Below the pieces are notes generated by a model, which saw only the letters and a program-made list of their open reading frames with translations, was not told where the DNA came from and did no database searches. From positions 3,215 through 32,892 of the forward strand of contig DEHT01000106.1 in the NCBI GenBank assembly GCA_002352045.1: a DNA stretch of 29,678 bases. Reading direction: 5' to 3'. The DNA comes from Chitinophagaceae bacterium UBA2793 (GTDB taxonomy: Bacteria; Bacteroidota; Bacteroidia; Chitinophagales; Chitinophagaceae). Positions 7,507 through 14,421 of the stretch are shown in pieces (within the stretch, counting starts at the first letter, position 1; every line of letters begins with the position of its first letter). The translations under genes were made by a program, and so were the position numbers.

Positions 7507-7538
7507 AACAAACCCCAACGATTGTGCCGTTGGGGTTT
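7500..7538 (-). terminator. Terminator between secY and map
   Basis: On the minus strand AAACCCCAACG (7538-7528) pairs over 11 bp with CGTTGGGGTTT (7520-7510) around a 7-nt loop, followed by the T-rich GTTTATTTTTG. It starts 22 nt after the secY stop and looks like an intrinsic terminator closing the ribosomal transcript, possibly leaky. Confidence 0.75.
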
Positions 7539-7559
7539 TAAATAAACTTTTATTAAAAA

Positions 7560-8900
7560 TTAAATATTTCCCGGTGTTACCGTTTGACGGCCTTGCATTC
7601 TACCACTACTCATTAAACCATCGTACTGGCGCATTAATAATTGTGTTTCTATTTGCTGCAATGTATCTAACACCACGCCTACCATAATTAGCAATGAAGT
7701 ACCGCCAAAGAAAGTAGAGAAGTTCATTTGCATACCAAACAGCAATTGAATTAAGCCCGGTAAAATACCCACCACAGCCAATAATATTGCACCCGGTAAA
7801 GTAATTCTATCCATGATGGTACCAATATAATCTGCTGTTTCCTGGCCTGGTTTTACGCCGGGTATAAAGCCGTTGTTACGCTTTAAATCGTCGGCCATTT
7901 GCTTAGGATTAAATATCAAAGCTGTGTAAAGGAAAGTAAATGCAATTACGGCAATGGAATACACAATCATATACACCCAATGCGTATGGTCGGTAAAATA
8001 CCTTGCCCAACCTGCATTGGTAAAGCCGGAGAATACTGTTGGTAAAAATAAAATTGCCTGAGCAAAAATGATGGGCATTACACCGGCAGCATTTACTTTT
8101 AGGGGTAAGAAATTACGAGCACCTCCAATTTGACGGCTGCCTACAATTTGTTTTGCGTAATTCACCGGCACTTTACGTGTACCTTGAACAAGCATAACAA
8201 GGCCCATAATTAATGCAATGAAAATAATTATCTCAACCAATACAATTAATAAACCGCCTACACCATATTTTGTAAATCTTGAAGTCCACTCTTCCATAAA
8301 TGAATGAGGCAAACGAGCAAGAATACCAATCATAATGATTAGGGAAGTACCATTACCCAATCCTTTGTCGGTAATTTTTTCGCCCAACCACATTACAAAT
8401 AAAGTACCTACCGTTAAAATAACCACTGTAGAAACCCAAAAGAAGTTACCGTAAGCAGGAATTAAAGCTTCTCTAATACCGGGGCTATGCAAATAACCGA
8501 TGTATGCTGCTGCCTGGAAAGCAGTAACAATAACGGTTAAATAACGAGTCCATTGGTTTATTTTTTTTCTACCGCTCTCGCCATCTTTTTGAATTTTTGC
8601 CATTTGGGGAACCAATATGGTTACCAACTGCATAAAGATAGAGGCAGAGATATAAGGCATAATACCTAATGCAAAAATGGATGCTTTAGAAAAAGCCCCG
8701 CCCACAAAAGCATTAAGCAAACCTAAAATACCGCCTTCGGTATTTTGTTCTAAACTATCTAATTGATTGGGGTCTATACCGGGCAATACAATGAAAGAAC
8801 CCAGGCGATATATAAAAAGCAATATGAGAGTGAAAACAATTTTATTTCTCAGTTCCTCGATGCTCCAGATGTTTTTGAGTGTTGTTATAAACTTCTTCAC
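7560..8900 (-). CDS. secY: Preprotein translocase channel subunit SecY
   Basis: Central channel of the SecYEG translocon, which carries unfolded proteins across, and membrane proteins into, the inner membrane. The 446 residues are the usual length. Ten transmembrane helices can be traced. Family motifs include RLGSFIVLPGIDP at the N-terminus, the plug region with GGAFSKASIFALGIMPYISASI, EKITDKGLGNGTSLIIMIGI, and VPVNYAKQIVGSRQIGG in the ribosome- and SecA-binding loop. SecY directly follows rplO as in spc operons, but an attenuator-like terminator lies between them. Confidence 0.98.
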   Translation of the reverse strand: MKKFITTLKNIWSIEELRNKIVFTLILLFIYRLGSFIVLPGIDPNQLDSLEQNTEGGILGLLNAFVGGAFSKASIFALGIMPYISASIFMQLVTILVPQMAKIQKDGESGRKKINQWTRYLTVIVTAFQAAAYIGYLHSPGIREALIPAYGNFFWVSTVVILTVGTLFVMWLGEKITDKGLGNGTSLIIMIGILARLPHSFMEEWTSRFTKYGVGGLLIVLVEIIIFIALIMGLVMLVQGTRKVPVNYAKQIVGSRQIGGARNFLPLKVNAAGVMPIIFAQAILFLPTVFSGFTNAGWARYFTDHTHWVYMIVYSIAVIAFTFLYTALIFNPKQMADDLKRNNGFIPGVKPGQETADYIGTIMDRITLPGAILLAVVGILPGLIQLLFGMQMNFSTFFGGTSLLIMVGVVLDTLQQIETQLLMRQYDGLMSSGRMQGRQTVTPGNI

Positions 8901-8934
8901 AGAATTTAAATCGATTTAAAAAATGCTCTAATGT

Positions 8935-8958
8935 AAAAAACCCCCGTACAGGACGGGG
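8935..8958 (-). terminator. Terminator or attenuator between rplO and secY
   Basis: On the minus strand CCCCGT (8958-8953), loop CCTGT and ACGGGG (8947-8942) form a 6-bp GC-rich stem, followed by G and six Ts. It lies 18 nt after the rplO stop. As secY has no obvious promoter of its own, partial read-through (attenuation) seems likelier than full stop. Confidence 0.7.
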
Positions 8959-8976
8959 TGGCAAATATCGGAAAAT

Positions 8977-9426
8977 TTATTTAACAATTTCAACAGTACC
9001 GCCGGCTGCTTCAATTGCCGCTTTAGCTTTTTCGCTAATGGCATTTACTTTAAAGCTGTATTTACCTTTTATTTCGCCATTGCCCAATACTTTTACCGCA
9101 TCGTTTTGGCTAACCAGGTTATTGATATACAGGTTTTGTAAGCTGAATTCTGTAATACCATATTTTTCTGCGTAATGATCAAACTGACCTAAGTTGAATA
9201 CTTTGTATTCCACACGGTTGATGTTTTTAAATCCACGTTTTGGAATACGACGTTGAATAGGCATTTGTCCGCCTTCGTGTGCTTTTTTGCTTTTATAACC
9301 GGCACGGCTTTGACCACCTTTGTTACCTTTTGTAGAGGTACCACCTTTACCGCTTGCCTCACCACGGCCTAATCTTTTTTCCTTGTGTGTAGCGCCTTTT
9401 GCAGGCTTTAAAGAATGTAAATTCAT
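8977..9426 (-). CDS. rplO: 50S ribosomal protein uL15
   Basis: Large-subunit protein, a late assembly protein that links 23S rRNA domains. The 149 residues begin with the diagnostic MNLHSLKPAKGATHKEKRLGRG, followed by a glycine- and lysine-rich flexible tail (GKGGTSTKGNKGGQSRAGY) and the motif RRIPKRGFKN. The C-terminal globular part ends in AAGGTVEIVK. It lies in normal spc order between rpmD and secY. Confidence 0.98.
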   Translation of the reverse strand: MNLHSLKPAKGATHKEKRLGRGEASGKGGTSTKGNKGGQSRAGYKSKKAHEGGQMPIQRRIPKRGFKNINRVEYKVFNLGQFDHYAEKYGITEFSLQNLYINNLVSQNDAVKVLGNGEIKGKYSFKVNAISEKAKAAIEAAGGTVEIVK

Positions 9427-9477
9427 GTTGCTTTTATTTTTTTACTTTCGCCCCAAAAGCATTCGGGGCTCGCATTA

Positions 9478-9551
9478 TAATTTGATGATTTGATACGGTG
9501 ATAATTATTTACTCCATTATCAAAATAGCTAATTGGCAAATTATCCAATTA
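9478..9551. repeat. 8-nt-period arrays, rplO/rpmD spacer
   Basis: Left array: TAATTTGA (9478), TGATTTGA (9486), TACGGTGA (9494), TAATTATT (9502). Right array: ATTATCAA (9516), AATAGCTA (9524), ATTGGCAA (9532), ATTATCCA (9540), then ATTA running into the rpmD stop. The arrays are roughly reverse complements of each other (for example TTTGATA against TATCAAA, AATTTG against CAAATT). The left array begins 51 nt from the rplO start, beyond a small GCCCC/GGGGC stem. Confidence 0.8.
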
Positions 9552-9731
9552 CGCTTCTTCTACTTTTACCAGGTGACTCACTTTGTTTACCATTCCTAAA
9601 ACCTGAGGAGTAGCTTCTACTTCAACAGTAGCGTTCATTTTTTTCAAGCCCAATGCTACCATTGTTCTTTTTTGACGCTCCGGCCTGTCGATCGTACTTT
9701 TTATTTGAGTTACTTTAATTTTCTTTGACAT
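9549..9731 (-). CDS. rpmD: 50S ribosomal protein uL30
   Basis: Small large-subunit protein of 60 residues, full length for bacterial uL30. The family pattern is clear: IKVTQIKSTIDRPERQKRTMVALGLKK, then VEVEATPQVLGMVNKVSHLVKVEE. It contacts 5S/23S rRNA on the large subunit and is dispensable in some phyla, so its presence is informative. It lies in spc order between rpsE and rplO. Confidence 0.97.
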   Translation of the reverse strand: MSKKIKVTQIKSTIDRPERQKRTMVALGLKKMNATVEVEATPQVLGMVNKVSHLVKVEEA

Positions 9732-9746
9732 CTTTATAAAATTTGA

Positions 9747-9790
9747 AGTACAAGTTATATTAAGTACAAAGTACTTAGTAACTGGTACTT
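9747..9790. repeat. AGTACTT-type array, rpmD/rpsE spacer
   Basis: Units AGTACAA (9747), AGTACAA (9763), AGTACTT (9770), AGTAACT (9777) and GGTACTT (9784). The last four are in 7-nt register. Because AGTACT is self-complementary, the array can fold on itself (AAGTAC against GTACTT). It spans most of the 62-nt spacer. Confidence 0.7.
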
Positions 9791-9793
9791 TGA

Positions 9794-10312
9794 TTATCCG
9801 TTAAATACTTTCTTTAAAGAAATGTTGCGAGTTTTAGAAACTGCAACCGGTTCACGCAAGGTAGCCAAGGCTTTAAAAGTAGCTTTTACCACATTATGCG
9901 GATTGGCAGAACCCAGGTTTTTTGCCAATACGTCTGTAATACCGGCACTTTCCAATACTGCACGCATGCTACCTCCGGCAATTACACCGGTACCATGAGC
10001 TGCAGGCTTAATTAAAACTTTAGCGGCACCTTCTTTGGTAAGTTGTTCGTGTGGAATGGTACCATGCATTACCGGAACTTTAATTAAGTTCTTTTTTGCA
10101 TCTTCTATTCCTTTGGTAATAGCTTCCTGAACTTCTTTTGCTTTACCCAACCCATGCCCTACTACACCGGCTTCGTTACCTACAACCACCAATGCAGAGA
10201 AACTGAATGCACGGCCACCTTTAGTTGTTTTAACCACACGGTTAATTGCAACAACTTTTTCTTTTAATTCGAGCTCGCCGGCTTTCACTTTATTTACAAT
10301 TACGTTTGACAT
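9794..10312 (-). CDS. rpsE: 30S ribosomal protein uS5
   Basis: Small-subunit protein near the mRNA entry channel, important for decoding accuracy. The 172 residues contain the N-terminal double-stranded-RNA-binding fold (KEKVVAINRVVKTTKGGRAFSFSALVVVGN, then GHGLGKAKEVQEAI) and the C-terminal domain with PAAHGTGVIAGGSMRAVLESAGI and KNLGSANPHNVVKATFKAL. Length and motifs are normal. It lies in spc order after rplR. Confidence 0.98.
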   Translation of the reverse strand: MSNVIVNKVKAGELELKEKVVAINRVVKTTKGGRAFSFSALVVVGNEAGVVGHGLGKAKEVQEAITKGIEDAKKNLIKVPVMHGTIPHEQLTKEGAAKVLIKPAAHGTGVIAGGSMRAVLESAGITDVLAKNLGSANPHNVVKATFKALATLREPVAVSKTRNISLKKVFNG

Positions 10313-10320
10313 TTATATAT

Positions 10321-10355
10321 CGTTTTACGATTTGCGATTTTTGATTGCTGATTTT
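10321..10355. repeat. 7-nt-period array, rpsE/rplR spacer
   Basis: CGTTTTA (10321), CGATTTG (10328), CGATTTT (10335), TGATTGC (10342) and TGATTTT (10349) keep a 7-nt register just upstream of the rpsE start. No good inverted partner is seen on the rplR side; there is only a TGCAG/CTGCA 5-bp stem. Confidence 0.6.
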
Positions 10356-10399
10356 TTGTTAATGCAGTAAATCATACTTCTGCATAAAGATTTGGCTTC

Positions 10400-10756
10400 T
10401 TAGAAATCTAAGCCTGCCTCTCTTGCTCCTTCGGCAACTGCTTTTACTCGACCATGGTAGATATATCCGCTACGATCAAAAACAACTTGCTTAATTCCCA
10501 ATTCAACTGCTTTCTTCGCAATAGCTTCGCCCACCAATTTGCTTTTTTCGGTTTTGGGAGCCTTTTGAGCGCTGATATCTTTTTGTTTAGAAGACGCAGA
10601 TGCAATGGTAGTACCATTGTTGTCATCTATCAATTGAGCATAGATATCTGTATTGCTTCTAAATACGCTTAAACGAGGCTTAGATGAAGTACCTGCCACT
10701 TTCTTACGAATGCGATACCTTATCTTTTGTCTTGCGGTTGATTTACTGTTACTCAT
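10400..10756 (-). CDS. rplR: 50S ribosomal protein uL18
   Basis: Binds 5S rRNA and, with uL5, forms the central protuberance of the large subunit. The 118 residues begin with a basic segment (RQKIRYRIRKKVAGTSSKPRLSVFRSN), continue with IYAQLIDDNNGTTIASASS, and end in the typical FDRSGYIYHGRVKAVAEGAREAGLDF. Full length, in normal spc order between rplF and rpsE. Confidence 0.98.
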   Translation of the reverse strand: MSNSKSTARQKIRYRIRKKVAGTSSKPRLSVFRSNTDIYAQLIDDNNGTTIASASSKQKDISAQKAPKTEKSKLVGEAIAKKAVELGIKQVVFDRSGYIYHGRVKAVAEGAREAGLDF

Positions 10757-10793
10757 TTTATTTTATTTTGTGTCTCCGATGCTGCCGGAAACA

Positions 10794-10851
10794 AAGTTGA
10801 TTTGTTGATTAGTTGATTTGTTGATGGGGTAACCTATCAACTCCTCAACTC
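10794..10851. repeat. 8-nt-period inverted arrays, rplR/rplF spacer
   Basis: Left array: AAGTTGAT (10794), TTGTTGAT (10802), TAGTTGAT (10810), TTGTTGAT (10818). Right array: ATCAACTC (10836) and CTCAACTC (10844). The 15 nt at 10811-10825 pair with 10836-10850 at 12 of 15 positions, around a 10-nt loop that itself contains GGTAACC. Confidence 0.85.
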
Positions 10852-10854
10852 TTT

Positions 10855-11409
10855 TTATTTACCTGCTGATTTACCTGCTTTTCTTCTCAATACTTCACCT
10901 ACAAATTTCACACCTTTACCTTTGTATGGCTCTGGCTTACGAAGGCTGCGTATTTTAGCACATACCTGGCCAAGTAATTGTTTATCGGTACTTTCTAAAG
11001 TAATGATTGGGTTTTTACCTTTTTCGGTAACGGTAGCTACTTTTAATTCTTTTGGAATTTCAAAAAGGATGTTATGAGAGTATCCCAAAGAAAGATCTAA
11101 CATATTACCCTGGTTGGCTGCTTTATAACCCACACCCACTAATTCTAATTCTTTTTTAAATCCGTCGGTAACACCTTTAACCATATTGTTCACTAATGAA
11201 CGGTATAAACCATGCAATGCACGGTGACGAATTTGATCGGTAGGACGAGAGAACTCTACTGCATTATCTTTTACTTCTACTTTAATATCTCTGTCTAAAT
11301 TTTCTTTCAATTCGCCTTTTGGACCTTTTACAGAAATACTATTGTCTTTTCCAACAGTGATGGTAACGCCTGCAGGAACTTCAACTGGTTTTTTACCTAT
11401 ACGACTCAT
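10855..11409 (-). CDS. rplF: 50S ribosomal protein uL6
   Basis: Large-subunit protein at the base of the stalk, near the sarcin-ricin loop. The 184 residues have the duplicated uL6 fold: MSRIGKKPVEVPAGVTITV at the N-terminus, RHRALHGLYRSLVNNMVKGVTDGF in the middle, and the C-terminal signature RSLRKPEPYKGKGVKFVGEVLRRKAGK. Full length, in spc order after rpsH. Confidence 0.98.
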   Translation of the reverse strand: MSRIGKKPVEVPAGVTITVGKDNSISVKGPKGELKENLDRDIKVEVKDNAVEFSRPTDQIRHRALHGLYRSLVNNMVKGVTDGFKKELELVGVGYKAANQGNMLDLSLGYSHNILFEIPKELKVATVTEKGKNPIITLESTDKQLLGQVCAKIRSLRKPEPYKGKGVKFVGEVLRRKAGKSAGK

Positions 11410-11415
11410 TTTGTT

Positions 11416-11544
11416 TAATTTGATAAATTAGTAATTAGTTAATTGGGTGATGATAAACGGTCAGCCATGTATAGAAGGCTTAAGGTTTAAATACGATTGG
11501 TTTCATCACCAAATCATCCAATCGCCTAATCAATAAATTGATTA
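11416..11544. repeat. 8-nt-period inverted arrays, rplF/rpsH spacer
   Basis: Left array: TAATTTGA (11416), TAAATTAG (11424), TAATTAGT (11432), TAATTGGG (11440). Right array: ATCACCAA (11505), ATCATCCA (11513), ATCGCCTA (11521), ATCAATAA (11529), ATTGATTA (11537), the last including the rpsH stop codon. GGTGATGA (11446-11453) pairs perfectly with TCATCACC (11503-11510). The left array starts 7 nt from the rplF start. Confidence 0.85.
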
Positions 11545-11940
11545 GAATATGTTACAAAGAACTTCTCCGCCCACATTTTGAGCTTTAGCTTCTTTATCGG
11601 TCATTACACCTTTTGATGTAGAAATAATTGCTACACCCAAACCGTTTTTCACTCTTCTAAAATCGCCTGGCTTAGCATAAGTACGCAAACCCGGACGGCT
11701 TACTCTTTCTAAACTTTGAATAGCGGGCAATTTGGTAGAAGGATCGTATTTCAATGCAATTTTAATAACACCTTGTTTGCTATCATCTTCAAACTTGTAC
11801 TTTAGAATATATCCTTTATCGTACAAAATTTCGGTGATGCGTTTTTTAAGGTTGCTCGCAGGAATTTCCACAATACGGTGATTAGCCATTTGAGCGTTAC
11901 GAATGCGAGTTAAATAATCTGCAATTGGATCAGTAACCAT
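11542..11940 (-). CDS. rpsH: 30S ribosomal protein uS8
   Basis: Primary 16S rRNA-binding protein of the small-subunit platform; in Escherichia coli it also represses the spc operon. The 132 residues start with MVTDPIADYLTRIRNAQMA, continue with SRPGLRTYAKPGDFRRVKNGLGVAIISTSKGVMTD and end in GGEVLCNIF, all diagnostic. Length is normal. Whether it autoregulates here cannot be read from the sequence. Confidence 0.98.
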   Translation of the reverse strand: MVTDPIADYLTRIRNAQMANHRIVEIPASNLKKRITEILYDKGYILKYKFEDDSKQGVIKIALKYDPSTKLPAIQSLERVSRPGLRTYAKPGDFRRVKNGLGVAIISTSKGVMTDKEAKAQNVGGEVLCNIF

Positions 11941-11991
11941 TGTTATGTTTAGTTAATTGATTTAATAATTTGTTTACAATGCGATATCCAT

Positions 11992-12012
11992 ATCTCTCTA
12001 TTTTGGAGAGAT
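11992..12012. repeat. Hairpin in the rpsH/rpsN spacer
   Basis: ATCTCTC (11992-11998) and GAGAGAT (12006-12012) form a perfect 7-bp stem with a 7-nt loop, 10 nt from the rpsN stop. No T-run follows on the minus strand, so it is not a terminator. The start-proximal half of this spacer has only a weak 8-nt-period run (TAGTTAAT, TGATTTAA, TAATTTGT). Confidence 0.55.
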
Positions 12013-12022
12013 GATAGAAGGT

Positions 12023-12292
12023 TTACCAGCTGGCTTTTTTAACACCAGGAATTTTTCCTGCTAAAGCCATATCTCTGAACATTACACGACTTACACCAAA
12101 ATGACGCATGTAACCTTTTGGACGACCGGTAAGCTGGCAACGATTTTTTAAACGAACAGGCGAAGCGTTCTTTGGTAATTGATCCAAAGCTGCATAATCT
12201 CCTGCGGCTTTAAGAGCAGCACGTTTTTCTGCATATTTTGCAACGGCTTTCTCTCTTTTTCTTTGCCTGGCTTCTATTGATTTTTTTGCCAT
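12023..12292 (-). CDS. rpsN: 30S ribosomal protein uS14, zinc-independent form
   Basis: Small-subunit head protein near the peptidyl-tRNA site. The 89 residues are the long form: MAKKSIEARQRKREKAVAKY at the N-terminus, then NRCQLTGRPKGYMRHFGVSRVMFRDMALAGKIPGVKKASW. The CxxC pairs of the short zinc-binding paralogue are absent, so the protein does not depend on zinc. In spc order between rplE and rpsH. Confidence 0.98.
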   Translation of the reverse strand: MAKKSIEARQRKREKAVAKYAEKRAALKAAGDYAALDQLPKNASPVRLKNRCQLTGRPKGYMRHFGVSRVMFRDMALAGKIPGVKKASW

Positions 12293-12300
12293 AATTTATT

Positions 12301-12361
12301 AGTATTTAGTAAATAGTAGTTAGTAGTTAGTTGATTTGTTACTTACTACTGGCTACTTATT
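12301..12361. repeat. 7-nt-period inverted arrays, rpsN/rplE spacer
   Basis: Left array: AGTATTT (12301), AGTAAAT (12308), AGTAGTT (12315), AGTAGTT (12322), AGTTGAT (12329). Right array: ACTTACT (12341), ACTGGCT (12348), ACTTATT (12355), running into the rplE stop. Positions 12315-12327 pair with 12345-12357 at 11 of 13 positions. The two arrays fill nearly all of the 68-nt spacer. Confidence 0.85.
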
Positions 12362-12927
12362 TATTTTTTAATGTTTTTGAAAGGCATACCCAACTCTTTT
12401 AGCAATTCATAAGCTTCTTCGTTGGTACTTGCTGTGGTTACAAAGGTGATATCTAAACCGGTAATTTTATTTACTTTATCAATATCAATTTCGGGGAAAA
12501 TGATTTGCTCAGTAACACCTAAGGTATAGTTACCACGGCCATCAAAAGATTTATCGTTGATGCCTTTGAAGTCACGCACACGTGGCAATGATACAGAAAC
12601 CAACCTGTCTAAAAACTCATACATTTTTTCGCCACGTAAAGTAACACGAGCACCAATGGGCATGTGTTTACGCAGTTTAAAATTTGAGATATCTTTTTTA
12701 GATGTAGTAGGCACTGCCTTTTGACCGGTAATGTTTGACAATTCATCTACTGCAATATCAATTAACTTTTTATCGTTAACGGCTCCGTTTACACCACGAT
12801 TTAAACAAATCTTAGTGAGCTTAGGCGTTTGCATTACAGTTTTGTAACTGAATTTTTTCATTAAAGCAGGTACAACATCTTTTTTGTACTTATCTGCCAA
12901 CCTGGTTGTATTAACTTTTGTACTCAT
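12361..12927 (-). CDS. rplE: 50S ribosomal protein uL5
   Basis: Binds 5S rRNA and contacts the P-site tRNA from the central protuberance. The 188 residues include MQTPKLTKICLNRGVNGAVNDKK, TTSKKDISNFKLRKHMPIGARVTLRGEKMYEFLDRLV and the C-terminal FPEIDIDKVNKITGLDITFVTTA. Full length. Its ATG overlaps the rplX stop by one base (TAATG), the only touching pair in the cluster. Confidence 0.98.
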   Translation of the reverse strand: MSTKVNTTRLADKYKKDVVPALMKKFSYKTVMQTPKLTKICLNRGVNGAVNDKKLIDIAVDELSNITGQKAVPTTSKKDISNFKLRKHMPIGARVTLRGEKMYEFLDRLVSVSLPRVRDFKGINDKSFDGRGNYTLGVTEQIIFPEIDIDKVNKITGLDITFVTTASTNEEAYELLKELGMPFKNIKK

Positions 12928-13265
12928 TATTTAATTACCTCCCCTGATTTTTTAGCTACACGAACTAGTTTACCATTTTCACGAGTGCGTTTTACTTTTG
13001 TAGGCCCGCCTGTTTTAGCATCCCACAACATTACATTGCTGATAGCAATAGGTGCTTCTACTTTTTGAATACCACCTTTGGTATTTTGAGCTGTGGGTTT
13101 TGTGTGCTTGGTAACTATGTTTACACCTTCAACCAATACACGTTCTTTTTCCACAATTATTTCCAACACTTTGCGTGGCTTCTTCAAATCTTTATCCTCG
13201 CCGGATATTACTACTACCTGGTCGCCTTTTTTAATGTTGAACTTGGGTTTAAATCTTGTACTCAT
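12927..13265 (-). CDS. rplX: 50S ribosomal protein uL24
   Basis: Assembly-initiating protein that binds the 5' end of 23S rRNA. The 112 residues contain a KOW motif near the N-terminus (FNIKKGDQVVVISGEDKDLKKPRKVLEI), then EGVNIVTKHTKPTAQNTKGGIQKVEAPIAISNVMLWD and a short basic tail. The TAATG overlap with rplE implies coupled translation of the two genes. Confidence 0.98.
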   Translation of the reverse strand: MSTRFKPKFNIKKGDQVVVISGEDKDLKKPRKVLEIIVEKERVLVEGVNIVTKHTKPTAQNTKGGIQKVEAPIAISNVMLWDAKTGGPTKVKRTRENGKLVRVAKKSGEVIK

Positions 13266-13280
13266 TTTATTTTGCTTTGT

Positions 13281-13360
13281 AAGTCAAAAATCAAAAGTCA
13301 AAAGTCAAAACTGAATTACTCTCGCTTTCTATTTTTTACTTTTTATTTTTTACTTTATTC
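13281..13360. repeat. 7-nt-period inverted arrays, rplX/rplN spacer
   Basis: Left array: AAGTCAA (13281), AAATCAA (13288), AAGTCAA (13295), AAGTCAA (13302). Right array: TTTTTAC (13333), TTTTTAT (13340), TTTTTAC (13347), TTTATTC (13354), ending at the rplN stop. The arms 13281-13299 and 13337-13355 can pair at 16 of 19 positions. Confidence 0.85.
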
Positions 13361-13729
13361 TTATAATACTTCCGGAGCCAATGAAATAATTTTCATGTAT
13401 CCTTTATCTCTCAACTCACGAGCTACCGGGCCAAAAATACGGGTACCTCTTGGTTCATCGGAGTTGTTCAACAAAACCACTGCGTTATCGTCGAAGCGGA
13501 TGTAAGAACCATCTTTACGACGCAATTTGTTTACAGTGCGTACAATAACGGCTTTGCTCACAGTACCTTTTTTGATACCACCGGCAGGCATTGCATCTTT
13601 TACGGTTACAACAATTTTATCACCGATTTTTGCGTAATCCTGGCCGCTGTTACCCAATACACGGATGCACAATACTTCTTTAGCACCGCTGTTATCCGCT
13701 ACATTTAGTCTGCTTTCTTGCTGAATCAT
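13361..13729 (-). CDS. rplN: 50S ribosomal protein uL14
   Basis: Large-subunit protein at the subunit interface (bridge B8). The 122 residues are canonical: MIQQESRLNVADNSGAKEVLCIRVLG, then VVTVKDAMPAGGIKKGTVSKAVIVRT, RFDDNAVVLLNN and the C-terminal PRGTRIFGPVARELRDKGYMKIISLAPEVL. Full length, in order between rpsQ and rplX. Confidence 0.99.
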   Translation of the reverse strand: MIQQESRLNVADNSGAKEVLCIRVLGNSGQDYAKIGDKIVVTVKDAMPAGGIKKGTVSKAVIVRTVNKLRRKDGSYIRFDDNAVVLLNNSDEPRGTRIFGPVARELRDKGYMKIISLAPEVL

Positions 13730-13741
13730 TTTATTTATTTT

Positions 13742-13832
13742 AGTATCTAGTACTTAATATTCAGTACTTAGACTAGTTCTCAATATTTATATTCTTAACT
13801 TAATACTAAGTACTAAGCACTTAATACTTTAT
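13742..13832. repeat. 7-nt-period inverted arrays, rplN/rpsQ spacer
   Basis: Left array: AGTATCT (13742), AGTACTT (13749), AATATTC (13756), AGTACTT (13763), AGACTAG (13770). Right array: ACTTAAT (13798), ACTAAGT (13805), ACTAAGC (13812), ACTTAAT (13819), ACTTTAT (13826), the last overlapping the rpsQ stop codon. The arms are imperfect reverse complements (about 14 of 18 in the best stretch). Confidence 0.85.
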
Positions 13833-14110
13833 TTCACTTTTTCTACAACTTCAACCAATCTCCAGCGCTTTGTTTTGCTCATGGGGCGGGTTTCCATTAT
13901 TTTAACTGTATCGCCAATGCTGCACTCGTTCTTTTCGTCATGTGCATGAAAGCTGGTAGATTTTTTTAGAAACTTACCATAAAGCGGATGCTTTACTTTT
14001 CTTTCAACTTTTACAGTAATGGTTTTATCCATTTTATTGCTGGATACAATACCAATTCTGGTTTTTCTTAAATTTCTTACAACATTTGTTGCAGTTGTTG
14101 TTGCTTCCAT
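13829..14110 (-). CDS. rpsQ: 30S ribosomal protein uS17
   Basis: Primary binding protein of the 16S rRNA 5' domain. The 93 residues show LRKTRIGIVSSNKMDKTITVKVERKVKHPLYGKFLKKSTSFHAHDE and the family signature GDTVKIMETRPMSKTKRWRLVEVVE. A short N-terminal extension (METTT-like, about 10 residues) precedes the core; an alternative later start is not obvious. In order between rpmC and rplN. Confidence 0.98.
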   Translation of the reverse strand: MEATTTATNVVRNLRKTRIGIVSSNKMDKTITVKVERKVKHPLYGKFLKKSTSFHAHDEKNECSIGDTVKIMETRPMSKTKRWRLVEVVEKVK

Positions 14111-14120
14111 TTTTGTTTTC

Positions 14121-14198
14121 GTTTCTGGTTTCTCGTTGTTTGTTTCTCGTTTTGCGTATTGTTTATTGCGAAGCGCTAAACGAGAGACGAGAAACGGT
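14121..14198. repeat. 7-nt-period inverted arrays (GTTTCTC type), rpsQ/rpmC spacer
   Basis: Left array: GTTTCTG (14121), GTTTCTC (14128), GTTGTTT (14135), GTTTCTC (14142), GTTTTGC (14149). Right array: AAACGAG (14178), AGACGAG (14185), AAACGGT (14192). The arms 14142-14156 and 14174-14188 pair at 13 of 15 positions. The same GTTTCTC word recurs in the rplB/rplW spacer. Confidence 0.85.
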
Positions 14199-14205
14199 TT
14201 TTATT

Positions 14206-14415
14206 TTAAGCTCCAATTTGAGTTTTTCTTAATTGAGTTTTCAAACGTGCAATATCTCTTCTTAATACACGAATGCTTTGTGGGTTCTCCAATGGAGATA
14301 TGGCATGAGCAAAGCTCAATTTCTTCAATCGTTGCTCATCTTCTTTAATCTTTGCCGCTAAGTCTGCTTCACTCAACCCCTGAAGGCTCTTTACGAAATC
14401 TACTTTTTTAGACAT
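14206..14415 (-). CDS. rpmC: 50S ribosomal protein uL29
   Basis: Small helical-hairpin protein at the polypeptide exit tunnel, where it helps dock nascent-chain factors with uL23. The 69 residues contain LSEADLAAKIKEDEQRLKKLSFAHAISPLENPQSIRVLRRDIARLKTQLRK, the standard two-helix pattern. In order between rplP and rpsQ. Confidence 0.97.
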   Translation of the reverse strand: MSKKVDFVKSLQGLSEADLAAKIKEDEQRLKKLSFAHAISPLENPQSIRVLRRDIARLKTQLRKTQIGA

Positions 14416-14421
14416 CTTTTT

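Noticed and set aside
7492..7518. N-terminal extension of methionine aminopeptidase
   Set aside because: It runs into the terminator stem, and the family start at MIHYKT fits.
13065..13505. 146-codon plus-strand ORF across rplX and rplN
   Set aside because: Antisense to two certain ribosomal genes and the spacer; composition is that of a shadow frame.
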